Notes under the pieces: model-generated
Database searches by the model: none
Seen by the model: the letters and a program-made list of their open reading frames with translations, nothing else
Told to the model about the DNA's origin: nothing
Part shown: in pieces, positions 6,929 to 15,854 of the stretch
Layout: each line of letters opens with the position of its first letter
Numbering within the stretch: the first letter of the stretch is position 1
Translations under genes and position numbers: made by a program
Origin: Nitrospirota bacterium
GTDB taxonomy: Bacteria > Nitrospirota > Thermodesulfovibrionia > Thermodesulfovibrionales > Magnetobacteriaceae
Length of the DNA: 33,024 bases
NCBI GenBank assembly: GCA_015233485.1
Contig: JADFXO010000003.1
Span: 1 to 33,024 of the forward strand
Direction: 5' to 3'

Positions 6929-9259
6929 ATGAGAGCTGAAAGTATGGTAGAAGATTACAAAAGAGCACTGCTGACTACGTTTTTTGTCCAGAAGCGGATT
7001 ATATACCTTGCGACTGCCGTGATATTTCTCTCCGCGGTACTGGTGTCTTTTCTATGGCCGAAGACCTATGCGGCCTATGGCTCGATACTGGTAAAGGGAA
7101 AGAAATCGGACAAAAGCCCCAATGCCATAGAAAAAGAGGAAATACGCCCAAATCCAGTTTCAAAAGAGGACCTTAACTCGGAATCTGAGATACTCGTCTC
7201 ACCTGACGTTATACGGAGCACTATCGTGCAGATGAGAGATAAGAATCAATATAAGCAGTCTCGCTCCATCGTATCCACTGTGATTGCCCTGCTTAAAAGC
7301 GCCAAGGGTACGGGGAAAGAAAAGGCTATACAGGAAAGCGAGATATATAAGATCAAAAAAAGTATAACTACAGAGATCATCCCAAGCACCAATGTTATTA
7401 AAATAACATTGAATGATAACGACCCCCAATACGCGGTTTTGTTATTGGATACACTTATGTCGCAGTTTTTAGTATACCGCTCGCAGATTTACAATCCAGA
7501 GGCAGCCAGGACGTTTTTCATTGATCAGGTAACCGATTCAAGGAAAAGTATAGAAGGCAAGGAAGACCAGCTTCTGGACTTGTCCAAAGAAGGCATCGGT
7601 GTAATGCCTGTTAAAGAAATAGAGAACAATCTTTCCCTAAAAAAGGACCTTGAGCAGGACCTCCACTATCTTAAACAGAATGCGATGGAGAAAAAACGCA
7701 TGATCGAATACATAGATAATGCGCTGAAGAGCAAGGAAATAAATTACTTTTCATTCATCGAAGGTAACGAGGCCATTACGAATTTAAGCAAGAACCTTCA
7801 GGAGCTTGTTGCCGATGGCGGGCCTATTGTAACCAGATACAACAAGGACACTGAAAAGGTCAACCTTTTTAACGAGCAGGTCAACAACATGTACAACTCG
7901 TTAAAAAGAGAAGTACAAGGTTATGTAAACAATATAAAGAGACAGCTTGAAACAATTAACGATAAGATTGATTCCGTCGAGAGGCGTATTGATAAGATTC
8001 AGGCTGAGGACGTCAAGCTTGAAAAGACATTAATAGACCAAGAACGCCTAAAGAGGGATATCGATATATACAAAGTATCCTATGATATCTTCTCTAAACG
8101 CAAGGAGGAATCCTCAGTATCGTCCTCCGCCGCGGCGGGCAACTTCCTGATAAGCATCATGGGTAAGGCCTTTCCATCAAGCGGCCCGATATTCCCCATC
8201 CCCGGCCTGTTAATACCCATAGGGCTTATAGCGGGCGCTATGACGGGCATGAGCCTCGGATTCCTGAAAGAGTATATGGATCAAACATTCAAAAGTCCGG
8301 AAGATGTTGTTAAATACGCGCAGATTCCAGTGCTTATATTCATACCATTCATGCCGGACATTGCCGCCGTGCAGACAGGCAAGGGCAAGACTGCATCGGC
8401 GCTCTCTAATAAAGCCGGTTTCCCTGATGCCCCATTCGATAAAACGGTATCTGATATGTTTACAGCACTAAAATCAAACATCAGGGTATTTACCTCATGG
8501 GTTTCCTCGCCAAAGACGGTTTATTTACGCCGGATAGTCATGGTTTGTTTGATTGTGATTGTTGTAGGATGCCAGGTGGCAAGTTTGTATGGTTCAGAGA
8601 TTAAACCTCTGGCCGTTTCTGTTAACACAAAGATTAATAATCTTATGACCAGCGCTAACACAGAGATTAATAATCTTATGACTATCGCTAACACAGAGAT
8701 TAATAATCTGGTGGCCTCCACCAGCGCAAAGGTTAGTGAGCTGGTGGTGTCAGCAATCAATCGCCTGCCTATTAACATATCAGTATCAATAGTGCCCTCA
8801 AGTTCTTCGCCGGCAGCCCAAAATGTCAACGCCGCACAGGCACAGGTTAATCAACCTGCAGCCGCGGCCGCAATTCCCGCACCCCAGCCGGCAGCATCTG
8901 CCCCTGTAACTGCCATGCCGCAGGAAGCCGCTAACCCGGCCACAGCCACTAAGACATCCGCTGCGGCCTCAAGCCAATTACCGGAAGCCGAAAAGGTCAG
9001 CGCCGCACAGACGCCGGGCAGCCCCGCAGTCGTCTCTACCGAGGTACTTCCCTCGGTAGAGGTTAAGTTTGATGTTGCCAATTTAAGAGCCATGCCCACA
9101 CCGCGCGCTAATGTAATAGCCTACCCTAAAAAAGGTGATAAAATGGCCGTCCTTCCTGGTTACAGGAAGGGTTGGCTCAGGGTAAAAACCACTGACGGCA
9201 CAGAAGGCTGGATTTCAGAGTTGGCCGTAGCCGCCAAGACAGAGACGGCAGGGTTGTAA
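6929..9259 (+). CDS. Wzz/GumC/Wzc-like polysaccharide co-polymerase with C-terminal hendecad repeats and bacterial SH3 domain
   Basis: N-terminal TM (IIYLATAVIFLSAVLVSFLW), long coiled-coil region, second TM with PIPGLLIPIGLIAGAMTGMSLGFLKEYMD, third TM IVMVCLIVIVVGCQVASLYG, C-terminal VANLRAMPTPRANVIAYPKKGDKMAVLPGYRKGWLRVKTTDGTEGWISE (SH3-like). RBS AAGGAGG. Confidence 0.85.
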   Translation: MRAESMVEDYKRALLTTFFVQKRIIYLATAVIFLSAVLVSFLWPKTYAAYGSILVKGKKSDKSPNAIEKEEIRPNPVSKEDLNSESEILVSPDVIRSTIVQMRDKNQYKQSRSIVSTVIALLKSAKGTGKEKAIQESEIYKIKKSITTEIIPSTNVIKITLNDNDPQYAVLLLDTLMSQFLVYRSQIYNPEAARTFFIDQVTDSRKSIEGKEDQLLDLSKEGIGVMPVKEIENNLSLKKDLEQDLHYLKQNAMEKKRMIEYIDNALKSKEINYFSFIEGNEAITNLSKNLQELVADGGPIVTRYNKDTEKVNLFNEQVNNMYNSLKREVQGYVNNIKRQLETINDKIDSVERRIDKIQAEDVKLEKTLIDQERLKRDIDIYKVSYDIFSKRKEESSVSSSAAAGNFLISIMGKAFPSSGPIFPIPGLLIPIGLIAGAMTGMSLGFLKEYMDQTFKSPEDVVKYAQIPVLIFIPFMPDIAAVQTGKGKTASALSNKAGFPDAPFDKTVSDMFTALKSNIRVFTSWVSSPKTVYLRRIVMVCLIVIVVGCQVASLYGSEIKPLAVSVNTKINNLMTSANTEINNLMTIANTEINNLVASTSAKVSELVVSAINRLPINISVSIVPSSSSPAAQNVNAAQAQVNQPAAAAAIPAPQPAASAPVTAMPQEAANPATATKTSAAASSQLPEAEKVSAAQTPGSPAVVSTEVLPSVEVKFDVANLRAMPTPRANVIAYPKKGDKMAVLPGYRKGWLRVKTTDGTEGWISELAVAAKTETAGL
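8588..8752 (+). repeat. 33-bp in-frame tandem repeat encoding 11-residue (hendecad) repeats
   Basis: 8621-8653 VNTKINNLMTS; 8654-8686 ANTEINNLMTI; 8687-8719 ANTEINNLVAS; 8720-8752 TSAKVSELVVS. A degenerate copy YGSEIKPLAVS precedes at 8588-8620. Confidence 0.88.
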
Positions 9260-9265
9260 GTCTAA

Positions 9266-10978
9266 ATGTTAAAAACTGTGCAGGACAAGAGTTTCAGAAA
9301 GAATATATATTTGGCGATAGCCGTGCTTATCGTGTTCTCGCCAAATATATATTACAGTATAATCAGCCAGGAGATAGTCTCTCCATCGAGAAAGATTGCG
9401 TTTATTGTCTTTTCCATAGGGCTGCACTTAATACCGGTTGTGTTCTTTGCGAAAAGAATAAAATGGTTTCTCGCGGTGTTCATTCCCCTGGCGTTTCTCG
9501 CGCCATTAGATATGTTTTTTATCTACCTGTATAAATACCCGCCGACAAACAGCGCGCTGCGTGATGTGCTTGAGACAAACACAAGCGAAGCGGCGGAGTT
9601 TATTCAGGGTTTTCGTGTACCGGCGGCGCTTACGGTGATGGCAGCCGTAGTCTTTGCCGCCGTCTTTATCTATTGCCTGAAGAGAATGAATAGCGCTGTC
9701 AACACAAAGGCGGCGGCCGGCCTGTCCCTCGTATTTGTAGCCGTTACTCTAACCACTTTTTTTACTCAACAGCACGGCGATGAAAATAAATATGTTTCCA
9801 AAACAGAGGTCTTTGAGACACGTATCGGAAAGGCATATCCAATTGGCGTCATAACCCATTTGACGAGGTTTTTTATCGAGCGGAGGCAGCTTGCCAGACA
9901 TCGAACGGCCGTCGGGAACTTTCGTTATAATCTTAAAAGGCCGCAGGATATGTCAGAAAAGGAGATATTTATCCTGATTATAGGAGAGGCCTCAAGGGCG
10001 GGTAATTATTCAATAAACGGATATTACAGAACTACTACGCCGAATATGAGCGCGACAAGTAATCTCATAAGTTTTCCAAACGTATGCGCACCGGCTACCG
10101 TTACCAGGATGTCGCTTCCTCTGATGTTAACCGGTACTAGTCCCGCGGATTACTCAAGCGCGTATGGAAAGCCCGGAGTCATAACCTTCTTTAAAAAAGC
10201 CGGCTTTGAGACGCACTGGATTTCCAATCAGATAGAAATGGGCATTTATGATAAGTCCGTAAAAAGCGTTTTTACAGAGGAGGCCGGCGACGTAACCGTC
10301 CTGAACAGCGCCAAAGGAGACGTCAGGGATAACAATATAAAATACGACGGGGAGATTATCCCGCCGCTTAAGAAATTTATCTCTGAAAGCAAGTCAAATA
10401 AATTATTTTTTGTCCTTCACACTATCGGCAACCATTACAGGTATGATTACAGATACCCCAATGAATTCGATGTCTTTAAGCCGTCGATGAAGGGAAGGGA
10501 CGACATCAGGATTAACGACGCCTTTGTCAAGGATTTAAAGATAAACAGTTACGATAATTCCGTCCTATATGTTGACAAGTTTATCTCTGATGTTATCAAA
10601 TATATTTCATCTTTAGATGTACCGGCGGCCATTGTTTTTCAGGCTGACCACGGGGAGGATATTTTTGACGACGAGAGAAATATGTTTGGCCATGGAAATA
10701 AGGTAGTAACCAAATATGTCGCCCATATCCCATTTATTGTGTGGTTTTCTGATGCATACGTGAAGAGCCACCCCAATAAACCCGCCGCTTTATTGTCAAA
10801 TAAAGACGCGAAGTTAGGCGGCGGCTTTCTCTTTCATTCCCTGCTGGACATGGCCGATATTTCATATGAAGACAGCGATTTGACAAAAAGTGTGTTTAGT
10901 GATAAACTATCACCGAACGCAAGAGATATTATAAATCCATCATACAAGGTAGTCGATTGCGATAAGCTGCTGAATTGA
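9266..10978 (+). CDS. Phosphoethanolamine transferase-like, alkaline-phosphatase/sulfatase superfamily (EptA/CptA/OpgE-like)
   Basis: N-terminal multi-TM region; FILIIGEASRAGNYSINGYYRTTTPN; VCAPATVTRMSLPLMLTG (catalytic Thr region); FFVLHTIGNHYRYDYRYP; QADHGEDIFD. Confidence 0.88.
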   Translation: MLKTVQDKSFRKNIYLAIAVLIVFSPNIYYSIISQEIVSPSRKIAFIVFSIGLHLIPVVFFAKRIKWFLAVFIPLAFLAPLDMFFIYLYKYPPTNSALRDVLETNTSEAAEFIQGFRVPAALTVMAAVVFAAVFIYCLKRMNSAVNTKAAAGLSLVFVAVTLTTFFTQQHGDENKYVSKTEVFETRIGKAYPIGVITHLTRFFIERRQLARHRTAVGNFRYNLKRPQDMSEKEIFILIIGEASRAGNYSINGYYRTTTPNMSATSNLISFPNVCAPATVTRMSLPLMLTGTSPADYSSAYGKPGVITFFKKAGFETHWISNQIEMGIYDKSVKSVFTEEAGDVTVLNSAKGDVRDNNIKYDGEIIPPLKKFISESKSNKLFFVLHTIGNHYRYDYRYPNEFDVFKPSMKGRDDIRINDAFVKDLKINSYDNSVLYVDKFISDVIKYISSLDVPAAIVFQADHGEDIFDDERNMFGHGNKVVTKYVAHIPFIVWFSDAYVKSHPNKPAALLSNKDAKLGGGFLFHSLLDMADISYEDSDLTKSVFSDKLSPNARDIINPSYKVVDCDKLLN

Positions 10979-11052
10979 TATCGAGAGGGATATGGATACC
11001 GGTACTTATAATTTTATGGTTATAAAACACAGTTGATTAGAGGGGTTTAGGA

Positions 11053-12168
11053 ATGGCATTGGTTAACATCAATATAACAACCGGTTATAAGGCGTTTTCC
11101 CATACATTAAGCCTTGTTTTTGACATTACCCTATCGGTATTGCTATTGGTCTTAGCCGCGCCTTTTTTTCTTGTTATTTCTATCGCTATAAAAATGACGG
11201 ACGGGGGACCGATTTTTTATCGTGGAGAGCGTCTGGGTAAAAATAAGGAGATATACACGATGTACAAGTTCCGGTCATTAGTGCCCGATGCAGAGCGTTT
11301 AATAGGCGCTGAGCTGCTGACGTCTCAGCGCGACATAGTAACCAAAGTCGGGAGATTTTTACGGGAGACAAGACTGGATGAGCTTCCCCAGCTTTTTAAC
11401 ATTTTAAAAGGCAATATGACATTTATAGGCCCAAGGCCTGAGCGTGCGGCGATATATGAGAAATTCTGTAAAGATATAAAAGGGTATGACAGGAGGTTCA
11501 TTGTTAAGCCCGGGCTTATTGGATATTCGCAGTTGTTCACGCCTCACAATACATCTAAGAGGCTGCGCACCCTTGTTGACAATATGTATATTGCAAAAAG
11601 GCAGAATATATTAGTTGACTATGTACTGATATTTTATACCGCATATCTGTCGGTAAAGTACGCGGTACTGAAGATAGTCCCCATAATATGGAGGAAAGTG
11701 GTATTGCGCGCCCTGGGACGCGCCACCGAGGACCATAGATACCTTGATAGGGTTTATCTTGAACACGGCAAGGTTTATTATGGACATAAGGGTCATTTGA
11801 CGCAGGATGATCAGTCAGCAGACGGTAAAGAGGCCGCCATGGCCGCCGTGGACAAACAGATCAAAAGGGTTTATTTTGGCAACAACGGTCAGTTAACCCT
11901 AGAGGGCATGTTGGTAAATATCAACGAGGACGCGTTTCTGATGTATACGGACAACAAGATGAGCCGTGATGAGCCGTATTTTTATAAACTCGAAATATTC
12001 TCAAAAAAGAAAAAGACGGCACTTTGTGACGGCGTGATATTTAAGGAATACCCTTCAGGCGATAAATTGCTGAAACATGCCTATGTAATTAACTTCACCC
12101 CTGCGTCTCCATTAAACGCGTATACGATACACCAGTACTTTTTACAAAAGAGTGTGGCTCAGATATGA
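11053..12168 (+). CDS. Initiating sugar-phosphate transferase (bacterial sugar transferase/WcaJ-WbaP-ExoY type) with about 160-aa C-terminal extension
   Basis: DGGPIFYRGERLGKNKEIYTMYKFRSL; FLRETRLDELPQLFNILKGNMTFIGPRPER; VKPGLIGYSQL. Confidence 0.9.
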   Translation: MALVNINITTGYKAFSHTLSLVFDITLSVLLLVLAAPFFLVISIAIKMTDGGPIFYRGERLGKNKEIYTMYKFRSLVPDAERLIGAELLTSQRDIVTKVGRFLRETRLDELPQLFNILKGNMTFIGPRPERAAIYEKFCKDIKGYDRRFIVKPGLIGYSQLFTPHNTSKRLRTLVDNMYIAKRQNILVDYVLIFYTAYLSVKYAVLKIVPIIWRKVVLRALGRATEDHRYLDRVYLEHGKVYYGHKGHLTQDDQSADGKEAAMAAVDKQIKRVYFGNNGQLTLEGMLVNINEDAFLMYTDNKMSRDEPYFYKLEIFSKKKKTALCDGVIFKEYPSGDKLLKHAYVINFTPASPLNAYTIHQYFLQKSVAQI

Positions 12169-12181
12169 GAGAACTTACTGT

Positions 12182-13579
12182 ATGAGAGGAGTTATTGCCG
12201 CGTTAACGACCCGCCCTCTGGAGAAGGTCTTGTATCTGGCGATGTTCCTTACGATAGCGTTCGTCATGACTACGCCGTATTATTATCTGGCAATCGTTCC
12301 GGCGCTGCTGATAATTTTTCTCGTAATATCATATAGTTATCCCGTTTATGGTTACTACGCGATTATATTTCTTATCCCGTTTGGCGCGTATAGAAATGTA
12401 TCGGAGGCGAGCTTCCTGAAAGTACACTGGATATTAGCGCTTATTCTTACTTTATACCTGCTTTTTAAGGCGTTTTACCAGCGGCACATGCCGTCGGAGG
12501 TGAAATCCAGGCTATGGCCTTTTGTGGCGCTTCTTTTTGTGGTTGACTTAATATCGGCGATGTTCTCACCTTATCCGGCAACGGCGTTTCACGATGTCGG
12601 CCTTTTTGCCGCCGGAGGGTTGTTTATCCTTATAAGCATGTTTTTTATAGACAAGGACGCGTTGTTTAAGTACCTTCCTGCTGTCGTGGTGGTTAGTGTT
12701 TCGTTGAGTTCGTTCTTTGGGGTTATAGGGTATCTTTTTAACATATCTTTTTTCGCGGAAAATATAGAAGCCGGCCAGTTTAAAAGAAGTCTCGGTGGCA
12801 GTACCGACCCGAATAATTACGTGCTTATGATTGCCTTTGCCCTGCCGCTTCTCGGTGCAATGTTTGATAAAGCCAGGAGACCGGGAGCAAAATTATTATA
12901 TCTGGGATTGATAGCTATAAACGTTTTGGCCGTTATATTTTCGTTTTCCAGAGGCGGCGCGCTTATAACGGCGGCGCTGTTGTTTGTGATGTTTTTCAAG
13001 TACATAAAGAAAATAAATGTGCAGCTTATGTTTGTGCAGGTATTTTTCGTTGCCCTTGCCGTTGTCCTGATTTGGGGGGTGCTGCCCCAGTCATACACTG
13101 ACCATTTCAAAAATATTGTCAACCCAAAGGCCGACCCGTCCATAGACAGACGAGCCACATATCTTACAGTTGGGATAGATTCATTTTTTAAGCATCCCAT
13201 AATTGGGACGGGGCTGGGTACTTTCAGGGACATCTATAGTGAATCCATTGATGCCCGCAGGTTTTCAAAGGAGGGCTTTACAAACAGACGTTACGCACAC
13301 AATACGTATCTTGAGTATATGGTTGGAACCGGCGTTATAGGCTTCTTACTTTTTGCCGGAATTATAGTGCGGTCGGCGAAGAATTTCATTGCCGCAAGGA
13401 AAAATTTTATAAGTACCGGGGATATGGAAAGCGCGTCTCACGCCGGGACATATATGTTGTCGTTTACGATTTTGATGATTTATTTATTTATTTACAGCGA
13501 TCCATTCCATAAGTACCTCCTTTTTTCGATAGGGCTTTCACAGGCCATGTACAGGTTATCTCTGCCGGAGAAGAAATGA
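12182..13579 (+). CDS. O-antigen ligase/polymerase family membrane protein (Wzy/WaaL-like)
   Basis: Multiple TM segments; periplasmic-loop motif HPIIGTGLGTFRDIY and NRRYAHNTYLEYMVGTGVIGFLLF. ATG at 12182 preferred over the ORF's upstream GTG. Confidence 0.82.
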   Translation: MRGVIAALTTRPLEKVLYLAMFLTIAFVMTTPYYYLAIVPALLIIFLVISYSYPVYGYYAIIFLIPFGAYRNVSEASFLKVHWILALILTLYLLFKAFYQRHMPSEVKSRLWPFVALLFVVDLISAMFSPYPATAFHDVGLFAAGGLFILISMFFIDKDALFKYLPAVVVVSVSLSSFFGVIGYLFNISFFAENIEAGQFKRSLGGSTDPNNYVLMIAFALPLLGAMFDKARRPGAKLLYLGLIAINVLAVIFSFSRGGALITAALLFVMFFKYIKKINVQLMFVQVFFVALAVVLIWGVLPQSYTDHFKNIVNPKADPSIDRRATYLTVGIDSFFKHPIIGTGLGTFRDIYSESIDARRFSKEGFTNRRYAHNTYLEYMVGTGVIGFLLFAGIIVRSAKNFIAARKNFISTGDMESASHAGTYMLSFTILMIYLFIYSDPFHKYLLFSIGLSQAMYRLSLPEKK

Positions 13580-14733
13580 TTACGTGGATTTTCGTGCTTT
13601 CGATATTCGCAATTACTTCATTCTTTTTTCTTAACCCGGCACTCGCCTACCTTACCTATCTGATAAAGCCCGTAAAGGAGCGCGTACGCAAGCCATACTC
13701 CGCCTCCGTGTCGTTAATAATAGTCGTGCACAATGGAGAGAAGATAATGGCGGCAAAATTAGCGAATTCACATTCACTTGATTATGGCTCTAACGATTAT
13801 GAAATCATTGTGGTCTCTGATGGTTCTTATGACAAGACTGATGAGATAATCAAAGGGGACAAGGACGAACATGTACGCTTTATAAGACTTGATGAGCATC
13901 TTGGAAAATACGCCGGAGTAAACGCGGGGGCGGAGGCGGCAAAAGGTGAAATATTAGTTTTTACCGACGCGGACGCTATCATCTCCAAAGACGCGATACC
14001 GGCCCTTCTGCGCAATTTTTCCAGCCCTGATATAGGGGGTGTTGCGGGACGGCGTATCATCGGCGACAGTGGAAATCTTAAAGACGCCCAGCGCTACTAC
14101 GTTGATTTTGACACCGCTATCAAACGGCTTGAGAGCCTTACGGGGAGCATTTCATCGAACGACGGCAAACTATACGCAATCAGAAAATCGCTCTATAAAA
14201 CAATTCCTCCCTCAGTTACAGACGACCTGTTTATTAATCTTGCCATTGTAAGTGAAGGCTTCCGGTTTGTCTACGAACACGGCGCCGCCGCCTTAATAAA
14301 TACGCCGTCAAGAAATCCAGAGCACGAAATCATACGGCGAAAAAGGATAGTCACCACAAGCCTCAGGGGAATCGCTATCCACAAAGAGCTATTAAACCCG
14401 TTTAGATTTGGCATGTACTCTGTAACCCTGTTTATTAATAAAATCATACGGCGCTTATTGCCGGTTTTTTTAATCACCCTGTTTGTAAGCTCCCTTTGGC
14501 TGGCAAGAGTGAACATATACTATGCGGTATTTTTTGGCCTTCAGGGCGCGTTTTATGCCTCCAATATTGTTTATCTTCTGGTATTGTCCAGAATAAGAAA
14601 AATTAAGCTGATTACGCGCCTATTTTCAGTCGCTTTTTATTTTACGTTAGGAAATTATGGTACACTGTTGGGTGTGATAGATTATTTGAGAGGCAAAGAG
14701 GTCGTTAAATGGGCACCCGTAAAAAATGACTAA
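13576..14733 (+). CDS. Glycosyltransferase family 2
   Basis: SLIIVVHNGEKIMAAKLAN; EIIVVSDGSYDKTDEII; ILVFTDADAI; C-terminal TM segments. Start overlaps the preceding stop. Confidence 0.9.
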   Translation: MITWIFVLSIFAITSFFFLNPALAYLTYLIKPVKERVRKPYSASVSLIIVVHNGEKIMAAKLANSHSLDYGSNDYEIIVVSDGSYDKTDEIIKGDKDEHVRFIRLDEHLGKYAGVNAGAEAAKGEILVFTDADAIISKDAIPALLRNFSSPDIGGVAGRRIIGDSGNLKDAQRYYVDFDTAIKRLESLTGSISSNDGKLYAIRKSLYKTIPPSVTDDLFINLAIVSEGFRFVYEHGAAALINTPSRNPEHEIIRRKRIVTTSLRGIAIHKELLNPFRFGMYSVTLFINKIIRRLLPVFLITLFVSSLWLARVNIYYAVFFGLQGAFYASNIVYLLVLSRIRKIKLITRLFSVAFYFTLGNYGTLLGVIDYLRGKEVVKWAPVKND

Positions 14734-15853
14734 CAGCCCAATGCTCGACACCCCGGCCATATTAATAATCTCGCTATCAATGCGCTTTGGCGGCGCGGAG
14801 GTGCGGGTTATTGAGACGGCGGCGCTTCTTCACGGCAGGTGCAAATACGGCGTTGTGACATTGAACGACACACCACTTCAGCATAAACTTCAGGAGCGAG
14901 GCCTCAATACATTTCCTCTTTCTATGAGCAAGGCGAATCCGCGTGTCCTTTTCAACATTTATAAGATAATCAGGGCAGGGGGATTTAACGTCGTTGACGC
15001 CCACAATCCACAGTCGCAGCTTTGGGGACTTTTCGCGGCCGTCTTTGCCCAAACGCCGCTTAAGATATGCACAGTCCACAGCAGTTATGGACTCACGGAA
15101 AAGGGAATCAGGAAGGTAATATACGAGCTGATTTTAAAGCTGAATATGTTTTTCGATGTTGCCTTTGTGTCTGTCTCTGAGGCAGTAACCATCTATCTCA
15201 CTGGCCTTGGGGCGAAACAAGACAGGATAACACTGACGCGCAATGGCATAGCGATGCCGCAGCAGGCCAGCCGGACGCTCAGACAGCAGCAAAGGACTGC
15301 CTTTGGCCTGGCGCAAGAGGATTTTGTTATAATCAGCGTGGGACGTCTTGAGCCGGTAAAGGGCCATATCTATTTGATAGATGCCGTTAGAGAGCTCCTT
15401 AAAGCAGGTAAGGCAGTGAAATGTCTAATAGTAGGCGAAGGCCGGGACGTTAACACCTTAAAAGAACGCATCGCGGCGCTGGGCATGTCGAACGAGGTGA
15501 CGCTGGTTGGGTTTCGCACTGATGTTGAGGCGCTGCTTCCTATGGCGGATGTCTTTTGTATGCCGTCTCTGTCTGAGGGGCTGCCCTATGCGCTTTTAGA
15601 GGCATGTGCCTTTGAGCTGCCGATTGTGGCCTCAGGGGTAGGGGGGATAGCTCATTTTCTAAAAAATGGGGAGACGGCAATTTTGGTGCAGCCTTCGAAT
15701 GTCCCTGAGCTTGTGGACGGGATAAGGTATGTTATTGATAATCCTCGTGAGAGTAAGGCGATGGGCGAGGCAGGGTACGCGCTCGTCAAAAATGAATTTT
15801 CAATAGAAACCATGCGCGGCCTCATGTTAGGTGTGTATGGTTTGAGGGGGTAG
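14726..15853 (+). CDS. Glycosyltransferase family 4 (GT-B)
   Basis: FGGAEVRVIETAALL; VVDAHNPQSQLWG; IISVGRLEPVKGHIYLIDAV; CMPSLSEGLPYALLEACAFELPIVASGVGGI. Confidence 0.92.
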   Translation: MTNSPMLDTPAILIISLSMRFGGAEVRVIETAALLHGRCKYGVVTLNDTPLQHKLQERGLNTFPLSMSKANPRVLFNIYKIIRAGGFNVVDAHNPQSQLWGLFAAVFAQTPLKICTVHSSYGLTEKGIRKVIYELILKLNMFFDVAFVSVSEAVTIYLTGLGAKQDRITLTRNGIAMPQQASRTLRQQQRTAFGLAQEDFVIISVGRLEPVKGHIYLIDAVRELLKAGKAVKCLIVGEGRDVNTLKERIAALGMSNEVTLVGFRTDVEALLPMADVFCMPSLSEGLPYALLEACAFELPIVASGVGGIAHFLKNGETAILVQPSNVPELVDGIRYVIDNPRESKAMGEAGYALVKNEFSIETMRGLMLGVYGLRG

Positions 15854-15854
15854 A

